Origin: Sabellastarte sp. h YS-2021
Taxonomy: Eukaryota > Annelida > Polychaeta > Sabellida > Sabellidae
DNA: 64,000 nucleotides
Assembly (NCBI GenBank): GCA_964017235.1
Contig: OZ024938.1
Span: forward strand, 60,069,816-60,133,815
Direction of reading: 5' to 3'
Notes under the pieces: generated by a model
Told to the model about the DNA's origin: nothing
Seen by the model: only the letters and a program-made list of their open reading frames with translations
Database searches by the model: none
Position numbers and translations under genes: made by a program
In this document: positions 1 through 12,445 of the stretch, one piece after another
Layout: every line of letters begins with the position of its first letter
How positions within the stretch are numbered: the first letter of the stretch is position 1

Positions 1-490
1 CACAGTTTTACTGAAATGGGTTAGACTAAATCAGTGATATTTGCCCTGCTGTTGAAACAAATTTAAGGCTTTTATTACATCTGTAATTCCCACATATTTT
101 CACGCATTGGACTTGAACCAAGTGATCACTTTCTAAACTTGATAACAGACTGCTAACATCCCCTGAGGTAAGCTTATGAAATGTTATTTATGGTCAGACT
201 AGTTGTGATAATCAAAAGTGGTTTCCGGGGCTTCAAACCGAATGAAATCTGGGATTTCGTATGCTTGCCACTGATATGGTGAAAATTAACGGCAAATGTA
301 CATGAGCCATAATTTAAAATAGGAATTGTCTTTGTGAGATACTTTGAAATTTATAAACTTCAATTACCAATAACCGGTACTCTATTCTTTGTGCATTTCT
401 ACCTAAAAAAAACAAAATGTGGTATACCGCTTCACCACTGACACCAATAACATCTTTTAGGTGTCAAACTCGAGAGGCCAACTTGCACAC

Positions 491-2934
491 CTTTATTCCA
501 GTCATAAAAGCTTCGAGCGGGTCATCACTATCGCTACTTGCAGGGCTGTTGTCCACATTGCGGTCCGCTGATGGACTTCCAGGAGCTGGCTGATATTCCA
601 GATTCTCCAAGTCCTCTCCTTCATCTTCAAAATACCTAAATAGAAAATACAGAAATAGAAATGTGAAACTCATCACAAGAGTGAACCCTTAAAATTAATC
701 AGGCTTTCGTATTTCTCCAAGATGAAAGGATCAATTTAAGTTAAAATATCTAATCTAGTAATCTCATCTGCTACATTGCACGAACAATATCTTCCCAACA
801 CAGGGGAACTCAGTGTGTTAAACTAGCAAAAGAAATGACCAAAAATTACAGTTAAGAAGAGCGTTTTGGGTCACTAATCCACTTGATCCAGGCTTATGGG
901 TGTGAACCAGAGGAAGATAGTAAGTTGGGAAGCTTTAGCTGAAGAAGTGAGCCTCAGGATGATTTTTAAAATATATTACTGAGGGACTGAAGGGGACTTA
1001 AAGGAACTTAAATGTACGACTGCATCTGCTATTTCTGGATGGGATGTACTAATACAGTTCTTTTACTGAGAAATATTAGTTAGCCATATTTCAAAATATA
1101 GTATGTGATCAGCTCAATTTTGAAACATATCCAATATTTAATGAGAGCCGATGTAGGGTTATACTTGTACAGTGATGTGTAACTGTTTGGAAATGCAAAA
1201 TTACCATATTGTTAAAGTGAGAAGATCAGAACATTTATGGTATTTTATACAAGCCTTAAAATACTACAAACAGGACTTCTTGGACCAAAAACGGTCTCAT
1301 ATATCATGTTTAATTACTTTGAGATGCATTTTGAGACAGTCATCTGTTCACGTGACATTTCCATTATGGGGAGGTGGAGGGGTGTCATCAGGAAACCCAA
1401 TGGACTCCTAAAATAATTAAGAAAGATCCAGGTCTTCTACTCAAACAAGGGAATCTACCTGTGGCCTAGTACATATATGCAAGATAAGAGAGAAATCCCT
1501 GCAATAGTCAATGAGAAAATTGTGATAAAGTGTTGAAATTTTCTCCTTGCTTCTTATGGCTCTGGGGAACAGACAAACAGACAGATCTGCAAGGATTTTA
1601 CGATTTATCATCCTCGATAGATAAGGTATCTTTTAATTTTAACATTTGACTTTGAAAAAAAATTGAAGAAATGAAATATTGGTTTATCTGTGGCGTGAAA
1701 TTTTGGAGAAATATATGATATAAACATGTTTCCAGTTGATTAAGGTTTTAGCATACTTTAGTATCTCATAAACGACACTTAAAAACTCTGAAGCTTTGAT
1801 AACTATCCCTGCTCATTTGCTGTTGATATGACTATTACTGTGGTTTGACTAAGTCGTGTCTGAATGTCAGATGCTGTAATGAGTTTTTATGTTTTAACAG
1901 TATTGAGAAGAAGTAACTTACTCTTCTTCACTTTTGACTCTCTTTTTTCCTAAACTGGAAGAGGCAAAGTGCCGACCTGAAATATAAATAAATGACACAT
2001 GTAATTTGTATTATCTAATTCTCAAAACCACTCATTAACTTCTTGAAGTGATATTCACTTTCAAAGTTTCACTTTTAATTTTTACTTTCAAGACTCAAGG
2101 GACTAACAAGTACTTCCACATACGTCCCATTCACACAACAGTGTCACACAATGTCTCCAAGGACGCCCCAAACCATCCAAGATTTGCTGTAGCATTCCCA
2201 CTAGCGGCGGTATAAATCACGGTAAAAGGCGTTGGGCAAAATGCCCCTGTCCTTCGACTACCATCCGAGGTTCATATGCAACTTTGTGACACAGTGGCAA
2301 AATGACCATGTACCTCCACTCGCCTTATGTCACCGTATTACACCGAAAACAGACCGAGTCACAACCTTGTATACACCGTGGACCACACCTTCATTTACCG
2401 TAGCAAGAAACTCATCTGTGCATGCTCGCATTCGTCTGCGCATGTGCAAGCTACCAAATTCAGAGGCGGAAATTTTAAACATTTTAAAATTTCTGTAAGA
2501 CATACAAGGTAATGGACAGTTCGCCATTGACTTACAAGTTTGCATACGGACGTTAGGCGGTAATCCAAGGACAGGGACATTTCACCAAATGTTGCCTACC
2601 GCGGGGATACCGCCTGTAGTGTGAATGGGGTATTAACTAGGAATTCCAGATAACTTTCAATTAATAACTGAGAACAGATAACTTTTCAATGATGGATTTG
2701 GTTTGCCTATGCTGTAGCACTTGCAATTATAATGTTAAATTGATTTTGATGTCAATTTAAAGATTAGATATCAGGCATTTGTAGCTTACCTGCCATTCCA
2801 ATACCAGGCATACCAGCCACACCCAATCCCATTTGGGCCATCTGTGTTTCTGGACCTGTACCTTTCGACTTGAGAGAAAAACCTCCAAATCCAAAACCCT
2901 TCTTCCCCGCTTCACGGGGAGGATGAAAACTCAT
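491..2934 (-). CDS. DDX42: DDX42-like DEAD-box RNA helicase, N-terminal exons (partial)
   Basis: Three coding exons on the minus strand are phase-consistent: 2934-2790 (ATG at 2934, ends in phase 1 at a GTAAGC donor), 1976-1922 (AG acceptor, GTAAGT donor) and 635-491 (AG acceptor, GTGTGC donor). The first exon encodes a start followed by KKGFGFGGFSLKSK, matching the conserved glycine/phenylalanine N-terminus of DDX42 (SF3b125). The third encodes YFEDEGEDLENLEYQPAPGS and then SDSDDPLEAFM, the acidic segment that precedes the helicase core in this family. DDX42 proteins are ATP-dependent RNA helicases linked to the U2 snRNP/SF3b complex. The helicase domains must lie beyond the left edge, because none of their motifs occurs here. 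A possible 5'UTR acceptor (ttttgacag) lies just upstream, giving an exon edge at 2949, about 20 bp from a transposon end. The second intron carries a LINE tail and a satellite fragment, and the first carries a MITE. Family assignment is strong; function is inferred from family. Confidence 0.88.
776..965 (-). mobile_element. LINE 3' tail fragment in DDX42 intron
   Basis: This stretch is a diverged copy of 44376-44710. Shared blocks include 'caatatcttccc' followed by 'ggggaactcagtg', and then the region whose minus-strand reading in the other copy gives the typical C-terminal end of a LINE ORF2 (FRKHLKTHLF). No intact frame remains here. It lies in the second DDX42 intron. Confidence 0.5.
1412..1642. 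repeat. Solo copy of the Helentron D 5'-proximal segment
   Basis: About 230 bp closely matching 9622-9862, the segment next to the palindromic 5' end of element D. Shared blocks include 'gatccaggtct', 'gaatctacctgtggcctag' and 'catcctcgatagataaggta'. Neither the D palindrome nor its tandem array is present, so this is a truncated relative lying in a DDX42 intron. Confidence 0.7.
2126..2629. mobile_element. MITE with CCCATTCACAC termini
   Basis: About 500 bp bounded by inverted termini: CCCATTCACACaACAG on the left and CTGTaGTGTGAATGGG on the right. The interior is more GC-rich than the flanks. No coding potential was recognised and no target-site duplication is clear, so the superfamily is not assigned. 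It lies in the first DDX42 intron. Confidence 0.6.
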
Positions 2935-3178
2935 CTTTGAATACTAATCCTGTCAAAACATTTTAAAACAAGAGGAGAGTGCCCGTGAACGGGCACTGTG
3001 TCAGCTGACTGAATGTTTTTGATTTGTGATGGTGATAATGAGAGGAAAGCATAATTATCAGGGAAAGGGCTGTACAGAAATACAGTAAATGGTAACTGAA
3101 CAGCATGTTCGAAAGATATTCCGAAGCTGACAGAAGAAAAGGACAAAAAAGTTGTGCCCTGCAAATGGTATTATGAAA

Positions 3179-6165
3179 CTAGATTGGGCCAACTCGGCGC
3201 CAACATATCCCCAGACAGGTCATCACTCACGCCACAGGTTTTGATCGGGAATTTTTTAAAACATAATTACCCATTATTATATGAACTTCAGCACATCAAT
3301 CTGCTCTGTTTATATCTCCCCAAGGAAGATGGTGTATCCCCAGACGCCGAATACATAACTCAAATTATATTTTCAATCTTCCTGCAATGATAACTCTAAA
3401 CCTATTTTCAAAGTATTTAAATGATTGATGATTGAATGTCCATTCTAAAATAATAATCCCAAAAGAGCATATCTGTTTCTATATTTGTTGACAAATAAAA
3501 TATTATTTTTAACTCAACTCATCATATTTTTCAATCTTCCTTCAAAGTATTTAAATGATTGATGATTCAATGTCCATTCTAAAATTCATAATCCCAAAAG
3601 CGCATATCTGTTTCTATATTTGTTCACAAATAAAATATTATTTAAAAAAAAATTATTTATATTATTATTTTATTATATTATTTTTAGAATTTGCAAATTG
3701 TTTTCAGTTATTCATTTCCTCTATACCTATATATGTGGTCCATATATATGCAACCTAAATATGTGACACAATCTCAGTTCTGACTCCCCTTTGTGTTATA
3801 TGTAATGAAGCCCACCACCTCCCACCCCCACCCCTTCTCCACACCTCTCTCACTATTACACAAGATCTGCAACCCCATTGAGTTCTTTGTTTCTCATCTG
3901 ATATCATTAAATACCTTTGTTTATTTAGTGTCACTCAATATAGCTGGAGGTCCCAGAGGTGGGTGGGGGGAATCTGGGTGGGGGGATGTGGGTTGAGCAT
4001 AAATGGTAAACAAACAATCTATATAAAAGGGGTACTCAAATACAAAAAGAATTGAGAATTTTAAGTATGTGATTATCAACTGAAATGAGTTCATAACTGT
4101 AGGAGCTGTGCCAAAATTAACTGAGGCAAGTTGAATAAAACTGGGCTAGTTGAGGGTTAAAAATCCCCTAGTTTTACTACATAAGGATATAATTTCATTA
4201 ATATTGGGACTTAAAGCTCACTTAAAGTGTCCATTTTGTCTACTTCAATATGTTTCACCAGTTTCATTTTAAAAAGTGAAAAACTCAGCAAGCAGAGGTA
4301 TAACACACAAAAATAAGTTCTTAAAAGACTAAGATAGCCATAACATTATTAATATTCAAAATTTAAATAGACAGGCATTTCCTTTTAAAAATTCAAAGAT
4401 TTCAGCTCTATAACCCACATAGTTTGACAGTTACTGGGCTTTAAAGTGGCATAATATCCATAAATTGGGTTTCTGTGAGCATTTTACAATTGTTAAAGAG
4501 ACCTTAGCAATTAAACTACAGATCTGAAACTTTTTGGGGGGACATACATAACAAACAAAAATCATATATAATACAGTTTAAGACTTGTCACACTAAGCAT
4601 TTCCAAATAACAGGGCAAAATACGGAAAAAATGTCAAAAAAGGCACTTGGGCGAGTGTCTATGGCCCTCATACACAGGTTAAATGTCTACTAAAAACCTT
4701 GATTTTCGGCATATGCAAAAAGGACATAATAATGCATTCCCAGATGGGATTTCAGCTCCATCAATCACATAGTTTAACAGTTACAGGGCTTAAAGGTGGT
4801 AAAAAGTCCAAATATTGGGTCATTGTGGGCCTTTTAGAGATCTCGATGTGGCTTTCAAATTAAAGCTTCAGACTTAAAATTTGTTACATACTAAGATTAC
4901 ACATAGAATATGTATCTAATAAAGTTTGAAACTTCTCAGACTTACCATTTCCAAGTTACAGAGCAAAATATGTGAAAAATGTCTTAAAAGGGTCACTCAG
5001 GTGGGTGTTAAAGGTCCTCATACACAGGTTAAATGTCTACTTGAAGCCTTGATTTTTGGCACATGTAAAAAGAACATAATAATGTATTCCCAGATGAGAT
5101 TTCAGCTCTATCAGTCACATAGTTTAACAGTCACAGGCCTTAAAATTGGCAAAAAGTCCAAATACTGGGTCTTTATGGGGCCTTCTAGAGACCTAAATGT
5201 GGCCTTTAAATTAAAGCTTCAGACTTAAAATTTGTCACATACTAAGATTACACATAGAATATGCATCTAATACAGTTTGAAACTTCTTAGACTTACCATT
5301 TCCAAGTTACAGGGAAAAATATGTGAAAAATGTCTAAAAATGGTCACTCGGGTGGGGATTTATGGTCCTCATACACAGGTTAAATGTCTTCTTAAAGCCT
5401 TAATTTTTGGCACATATAAAAATAACATACTAATATCTTCTCAGATAGGATTTGAGCTCTATCAGTCACATAGTTTGACAGTCACAGGGCTTAAAAGTAG
5501 CAAAAAGTCCAAATATTGGGTCTTTGGGAGCCTTTTAGAGACCTCAATTTGACCTTCAAAATTAAAGCTTCAGACTTCAGAAAGTGCATAAATTGGGTCT
5601 CTGTGGGCACTTTTGAGACCTTAAGTCGACCCCTTTGGGTAAACCTACAGCCCTAAAATTTTCTACAGACAAGGATTACATATCAAAGTTATACCTAGCG
5701 CAGTTTGAGACTCATCAGAATTATCACTTCCAAATTATAGGGCAAAATATGTGTAAAGTATAGCAAAAAATCCCTAAGTGGGGGTATTTATGGGCCTCAA
5801 ACACAATTTTCTCCTCAACTTAAAGTCATGATTTTCGGCACATGTACTAAGAACATATTAATGTGTTGTCAGGTAAAATTTCAGCCAGCTGAGCATCATA
5901 GTTTGTGACCTACAGGGCTCTAAGTGGCCAAAAGTGCAATTTCTGACCTTAAGGTGGCCATAAGTTCTTTTTTACTGGGAGTTTAAGGTCACCTTAAAAT
6001 AGGGATCTTCCTTTGGGCACCCTTAACATGTGTACCAAGTTTGAAAAAAAAATATTAATTTGTTTTTGAGTTATCGCGTCCACAAGGAAATTTCTACGGC
6101 GGCGGCGGCGGCGGCGGCGCGACGGACCTGAATCCAATATATCCCCGACTTTCGTCTGGGGATAT
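3179..6165 (-). mobile_element. Helentron-like element A, nested in D
   Basis: On the minus strand it starts at 6165 with ATATCCCCAGAC, a short loop, then GTCGGGGATAT, forming a 5' palindrome. A (GCC)n run and 'ttggtacacatg' follow, then about 1.6 kb of 351 bp repeats. A subterminal GTCTGGGGATAT lies at 3206-3218, followed by an imperfect hairpin TTGGcGCC-gagtt-GGCcCAA, and the element ends in CTAG (3182-3179). Flanks are TT before the start and TTTC after CTAG. Its 5' 100 bp is homologous to element B (35338), so A and B are one family. Confidence 0.75.
4380..5990. repeat. 351 bp tandem repeat core of element A
   Basis: Roughly four and a half copies of a unit of about 351 bp. The spacing between 4926 and 5277 is exactly 351. 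Recurrent blocks are 'cttaccatttccaag', 'cctcatacacaggttaaatg' and 'cagtcacatagttt'. Outer copies are more diverged than the two central ones. Because the unit is divisible by three, spurious open frames repeat from copy to copy. Confidence 0.8.
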
Positions 6166-6235
6166 AATAAAGTAACAAGGTAATTGTTTAAGTGTAAAAA
6201 GTAGGTTAAAAATATTTAAAGAAATACTATAAATG

Positions 6236-7055
6236 CAATATCCTCGTTCGACCATGAAGAAGGGATCCAAAGGTCAAATCTGACCATACCAAAAGATTCC
6301 CAGCCAAAGAATTTAGGATGGTTTACCATCCCAAACCTCTCGGACCAATAATAAGTGAGTCATAGGCACTTTTTAAGTTTGGCTATCCTTGTTTGACCTT
6401 GACGGAGGGGGTCTAAGGTCAAATCCGACCACACAAAAAAATTCCCAGCCCATGATTTCCTGTAGCTTGTTTACCATCCCAAACCTGTAGGACCAATAAT
6501 AAGCGAGTTATAAGCAACTGTAAGTTTGGCTATCCTCAATTGACGTTGAAGGGGGGGTCCCAGGTCAAATCTGACCACACCAAAAGAATCCCAGCCCATG
6601 ATTTCCTATATGTTGGTTTACCATCCCAAACCTCCAAGACCAATAATACGCGAGTTATAAGCACTTTAAGTTTGGCTATCTTCGTTTGACCTGGAAGGAG
6701 GGGTCTAAGGTGAAATCCGACCACACCAAAAGATTCCCAGCCCATGATTTTCTATAGGTTGGTTTTCCATTCCAAACCTCTAGGACCAATAATAAGCGAG
6801 TTATAAGCACTTTTAAGTTTGGCTATCCTCATTTGACCTTGAAGGAGGGGTCCAAGGTGAAATCCGACCACACCAAAAAATTCCCAGCTCATGATTTTCT
6901 ATAGGTTGGTTTTCATTCCAAACCTCTAGGACCAATAATAAGCGAGTTATAAGCACTTTTATGTTTGGCTATCCTCATTTGACCTTGAAGGAGGGTTCCA
7001 AGGTCAAATCGGACCATATTAACAGATTCCCAGCCCATGATTTCCTACAGGTTGG
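6236..7055. repeat. About 147 bp tandem array in element D
   Basis: About five and a half copies with a period of about 145-148 bp. 'gaccttgaaggagg'-like blocks recur near 6249, 6396, 6541, 6689, 6835 and 6979, and each unit contains 'cccaaacctctaggacc' and 'aataagcgagttataagc' variants. It directly abuts the 155 bp array, and the two are different sequences. Confidence 0.8.
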
Positions 7056-9560
7056 ATACAATGATTTACTCAACAGTGAGAACCTGAAAGAAGCTATTGC
7101 TCAGCTATGCCATGACATAGAGGTCTGCAATTTCACTATGTTATAGCTGACCAAAACGTCTGTGAATAACATTTAACAAAATACTCTAAATGTAATAGTT
7201 TTCAAGTTACAACTTATTTACTCAAGAGTGAGAACCTCAAAGTAACTATTACTCAGCTATGCAATGAGCTACATGTCTGAATTTTTGCTCTGTTATAGCT
7301 GACCTAAAAGTAGGTGAACAACATATTTAAGCAAAATACTGTAAATGCAATAGTTTTCAAGTTACAACTGATTTAGTCAATAGTGAGAACCTGAAAATAG
7401 CTATTGCTCCGCTATGCCATGAGCTATAGGTCTGTAATTTCACTATGTTATAGCTAACCCAAAAGTAGGTGAACAATATATTTTAACAAAATACTCCAAA
7501 TGCAATATTTTTCAAGTTATAGCCGATTTACTCAACAGTCAGTGCCTGAGAATAGCTATTGCTCAGTTGTGCCATGAGCTACAGGTCTGTAATTTCACTA
7601 TGTTATAGCTGACCCAAAAGTAGCTGAATAACATATTTGCACAAATTTCTGTAAAGGCAATAGTTTTCCAATTACAACTGATTTACTCAACAGTGAGAAC
7701 TTCAAAGTAGCTATTACTCAGCTATGCAATGAGCCACAGGTCTGGAACTTCACTATGTTATAGCTGACCCCAAAATATGTGAATAACATATTGCAACAAA
7801 ATACTGTAAATGCAATAGTTTCCAAGTTATAAGTGATTTACTCAACAGTGATAACCTAAAAGTAGCTATTACTCAGCTATGCCATGAGCTACAGGTCTGA
7901 AATTTTACTATGTTATAGCTGACCCAAAAGTAGCTGAATAACATATTTATACTAAATTCTCTAAATGCAATAGTTTTCAAATTATAAGTGATTTACTCAA
8001 CATTGAGAACTTCAAAGTAGCTATTACTCAGCTATGCAATGAGTCACAGGTCTGGAACTTCACTATGTTATAGCTGACCCCAAAATAGGTGAATAACATA
8101 TTGAAACAAAATACTCTAAATGCAATAATTTCCAAGTTATAAGCGATTTACTGAACAGTGATAACCTCAAAGTAGCTATTACTCAGCTATGCCATGAGCT
8201 ACAGGTCTGAAATTTTACTATGTTATAGCTGACCCAAAAGTAGGTGAACAACATATTTAAGCAAAATACTGTACATGCAATAGTTTTCAAGTTACAACTG
8301 ATTTACTCAATAGTGATGACCTAAAAGTAGCTATTACTCAGCTATGCCATGAGCTACAGGTCTGAAATTTTACTATGTTATAGCTGACCCAAAAGTAGCT
8401 GAATAACATATTTATACGAAATTCTCTAAATGCAATAGTTTTGCAATTACAACTGATTTACTCAATAGTGAGAACCTCAAAGTAGCTATTACTCAGCTAT
8501 GCAATGAGTTACAGGTCTGAAATTTCACTATGTTATAGCTGACCCAAAAGTAGGTGAACAACATATATAAGCAAAATACTGTAAATGCAATAGTTTTGAA
8601 GTTACAACTGATTTACTCAATAGTGATGACCTAAAAGTAGCTATTACTCAGCTATGCCATGAGCTACAGGTCTGAAATTTTACTATGTTATAGCTGACCC
8701 AAAAGTAGCTGAATAACATATTTATACGAAATTCTCTAAATGCAATAGTTTTCCAATTACAACTGATTTACTTAATAGTGAGAACTTTAAAGTAGCTATT
8801 ACTCAGCTACGCCATGACCTACAGATCTGAAATTTCACTATGTTATAGCTGGCCCAAAAGTAGCTGAATAACATATTTATACGAAATTCTCTAAATGCAA
8901 TAGGTTTTAAGTTACAAGTGATTTACTCAATAGTGAGAACTTCAAAGTAGCTATTACTCAGCTATGCAATGAGCCACAGATCTGAAACTTCACTATGTTA
9001 TAGCTGATCCCAAAATAGGTGAATAACATATTGAAACAAAATACTGTAAATGCAATAGTTTCCAAGTTATAAGCGATTTACTCAACAGTGATAACCTAAA
9101 AGTAGCTATTACTCAGCTATGCCATGAGCTACAGGTCTGAAATTTTACTATGTTATAGCTGACCCAAAAGTAGCTGAATAACATATTTATACGAAATTCT
9201 CTAAATGCAATAGTTTTGAAGTTATAAGCGATTTACTCAACAGTGATAACCTAAAAGTAGCTATTACTCAGCTATGCCATGAGCTACAGGTCTAAAATTT
9301 TACTATGTTATAGCTGACCCAAAAGTAGCTGAATAACATATTTATACGAATTTCTCTAAATGCAATAGTTTTTAAGTTACAAGTGATTTTACTCATGATG
9401 GAAGTTACTGAAAAGCCCAAAAGTAGCTATTACTCACTTAGCTATTGAGACAGGCACCCAACTTACTCACCATATTGTAGCTATGAAAAAAGTAGCTGAA
9501 TAACATATTTTAACAAAATGCTCTAAATGCAACACTTTTCAAGTTATAAATGATTTTGTG
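7056..9560. repeat. About 155 bp tandem array in element D
   Basis: About 16 copies of a 153-156 bp unit. Each holds 'ctatgttatagctgaccc', 'gatttactcaa' and 'gctattactcagctatg'. Copies in the middle are most alike, and the last copies (after 9360) decay and merge into the conserved D segment. Part of the unit (aggtctgaaatttcac through aaaagtaggtgaa) matches the 133 bp unit of element E. Confidence 0.85.
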
Positions 9561-9991
9561 CATGATTTCATGAATTTTAATGCATTAAAAATTATTAAAA
9601 AAATTTATTAAAAAAAAAGTAAGACAGATCCAGGTCTCATACTCACACAGGAGAATCTACCTGTGGCCTAGTACATATATGCAAGATATGAGAGAAATCC
9701 CTGCAATAGTCACTGAGAAAATTGTGATTAAGTGTTGAAATTTTCACACTTTTGGTGGGGGTACCCCCCTTGTAATGTCTCTAGCAAACAGACGAACAGA
9801 CAGATTTGCATGCCTTGAACAATTTTTCATCCTCGATAGATAAGGTATCTTTTAAAAAAAACAGCACGTCTCTAGGCCTTGTAGTTTTGGAGGAGAAGTT
9901 GTTCACGCGGACGCGTACGCGGACGCGTACGCGTACGCCCACGCCGCAGAGTGACGACATAATGTCAGCTGACTGACAAGTCAGCTGACAT

Positions 9992-10737
9992 AAAAAGTAT
10001 CTGTTTACTTCTTAAAGTATTATTAATTAAGTGTGTTTGATTACCTTAACTTATCTAGCTTATAAATCAGCAACATAATTATCAGACTGGCCTTGCTACG
10101 CTTCTTTAGCTATCCAGAATTAGAGACGGTGATTAAGACTTTTGGGTATCTTACAAGTACCTTGTTTTCTATTGGGGCACACAAATGCCAATTGCATATA
10201 CTGGAAGCAAGTTCATTTAAAATATTCCAAAAGTTTTACATAGCAAGATCTCAGAAATATGCATGTTGCACTGTGTTGATCTGCACCGATGGAGTTCTGG
10301 GGACTGTATATTTTGGGTTCATCACTAACACTGCAGCATTATTAATGTCTGAATTAAGTGTAAACATTCTATTACCAGCATACACATGGTAATCTTTATC
10401 CCTGATATTGCTACTGTAATTACTGTTTTATTTAACAGACACCAAATATACAAATTTATTTCGCTAGATTCATATTCCCCTATTACAAGCAGGGGTAGGG
10501 CTTATATCTTTAATTATCAAATTTTTATACTTAAAAAATCTGGCCAATTCATATCTTGATACCTCTACCCTCTTCATGTTGACCCATGAAATATGTACAT
10601 GTGGTTACAAAAGGTTCTTGTTGCATACAAATTTATTTTGAGAGATTTTGATATCTACTGCCATTCTACCAGTGAACATCCATGCTGTAGTTAACATTTC
10701 GATTTTAAATTCTATTGAAAGACTTACTTTATATGGT
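9992..10737. other. No gene recognised
   Basis: AT-rich sequence without a convincing gene, exon or element border. A 99-codon open frame starting at 10093 has no recognisable motif and is treated as chance. Confidence 0.5.
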
Positions 10738-11715
10738 ATCAGGGCAACTCACCCCATTTCCATCTCAACCCATATTTTCTAAAGACATCTCACCCCATGT
10801 CAAATCTCACCCCATGTAAAATTTCAGCCCTTATTATTGCATATGTGTTTGGTACCATTTAATCAGTAAAATAATCTATTTTCATTTAAGGTATATTAAA
10901 AGCACAATTTACACATGCACAATAGTCAGAAATGTCACTTAATTGTGTTACTTTTATAAAAGCCTAAGCATTAACAAAGTAGATCAACGGGATCTTTCTG
11001 AAGTAAAAAGGATCAGACACAAGTTGTATAGTTTATGCTACTTCGAAGGAAGAAGCCATCTCTGTTGTCAACCAGATAACTGGTGAAGCTGACTGAAGTC
11101 CATTTAAAGGGTGATTGTAATTGGCCGTTATGGTTTTCTTAAGCACTCATGTCACGCTGTCATTACAATTTGCATAATTCCTCTGAGTTGTGGAATATAG
11201 GGAGCTCAACAATAAACTTTTCTATTTGTATGGTCATTTCAACAGTGGAGAAATCGGGGCAAAACAACTGCTGAGATCATGTGGAAAGCTCTATTGCCCG
11301 CCATTCAAGAAGGGTCAAGAAGACCATGCATCAACAAATGCTTATGACGCCGCGGCAGAGGAAATAATCCAGAAGAGTCCAGGATTATTTAACATGGAAC
11401 AATAAAAGGAACACTTTTAATGCTCTTCATTGTTTATGTTTTTAACTTTATTTTATTTCAAGCTACAGGTTTTTGATTATGGATTAATATCTCGATGTGG
11501 AACAATGAGGGGAACACTTTTTAATGTTTAAGTCTTTTAACTTTATTTTATTTCAAGCTACAGATTATGATTATGTTTTATCTCTTCAGTATTAAGGTAT
11601 TGTTTTTGGAATAAATTTTGGTTTGTTTGAACTTGTTATTTCAAAGAGTAGATATGAGGAGAGGTGTTTTTTGGTGTGAATTGTGACATGGGGTGACTTG
11701 TCTTTAAAATCTCGG
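10738..11715. repeat. Possible decayed element with CACCCCAT-rich ends
   Basis: The left side carries several 'ctcaccccat' blocks (10747-10815), and the right side carries the inverse 'atggggtgacttg' and 'gggtgagatgtcac' (11686-11745). This suggests degenerate inverted ends. Inside, at 11190-11405 on the plus strand, is a 71-codon ATG frame rich in charged residues that I do not recognise. It could be a remnant of an element-encoded protein or chance. Confidence 0.3.
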
Positions 11716-11938
11716 ATGAGTTTGCATACAGGGTGAGATGTCACAAAAGCATTTAGATCATATATTTATTAAACCAAACTACCAAATTATCTTCAGTTGT
11801 GATTATAGTTGTTTTGAGTTCTATAATATTTCTTGAAAATTAATATATCTTGACAATCTCTATCACTGGCTTTATTACTACAAACCGGAAATATTAGTGA
11901 ACGCCCATTTGTTGAAATTATAGACATTGTGATCTTAC

Positions 11939-12347
11939 CTCTACTTTATTTGAGTATAGAACCATGTCATGACCCCACATAAAACTGGAGATTTGCACAA
12001 AAGACTTTCCTGTTGAATTAAACTAGATCAATGGCTAAATTTGACTTTATGCAGTTTACATCAAATGATTTTGATGCCAGGATACGGAGATTATGATATA
12101 TAAGCCATTTCAGGCAACTTTTACCAGAACGGTTTTTTTTCCATATTTTGGAATAAACTTCAAACAAAAATGTTGAAAATGGGTATATGCCATTTATTTT
12201 CACTCAGTTATGTTTGCATGTGGAAGGGAATATAACAAAACTGTTCTGAAAATACTTGGGTGAATACATTTGTAGGTATTTGTATTTGAAGCAAAGCTCC
12301 AGTTTTATATGGGGCGTGCCACGGCTCTAAATGTAAATAAAGTAGAG
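11939..12347. mobile_element. MITE with about 55 bp inverted termini
   Basis: The left end (CTCTACTTTATTT) and the right end (AAATAAAGTAGAG) are inverse. The match continues inward for about 55 bp, including 'cacataaaactggag' on the left against 'ctccagttttatatg' on the right. The interior has no coding capacity. No target duplication is certain. Confidence 0.65.
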
Positions 12348-12445
12348 CAGACGTAACCATGTCTAGTGAAAATATGGAAGCACTTGTCCTTGACCTCTAA
12401 TAGAGAAATAAAATGTGAAAATGTGAATATTGTTTGTTCTTAACT

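Larger units (their letters stand above)
2969..9991 (-). mobile_element. Helentron-like non-autonomous element D
   Basis: Read on the minus strand, the element starts at 9991 with a perfect palindrome whose arms are ATGTCAGCTGAC and GTCAGCTGACAT. A GC-rich stretch of repeated gcggacgcgtac (about 9905-9960) follows. Then come a conserved segment (9622-9862) and two tandem arrays. A subterminal GTCAGCTGACAC lies near 3000, followed by the hairpin AGTGCCCG-ttca-CGGGCACT, and the end is CTCTTG followed by TTTT. The end-palindrome plus 3'-hairpin plan, insertion next to T, and minisatellite core fit non-autonomous Helentrons (HINE/pearl-type). No Rep/helicase gene is present. Element A is inserted inside it, so D alone is about 4 kb. 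Both borders are good to a few bases. Confidence 0.72.

Noticed and set aside
1172..1411. 79-codon plus-strand frame in the DDX42 intron
   Set aside because: No homology recognised and no coding composition; it lies antisense in an intron of a well-supported gene.
5892..6166. (GCC)n run as a possible expanded coding repeat or CpG island promoter
   Set aside because: It lies at the same place in elements A and B as part of the transposon 5' region, so it is better explained as element sequence.
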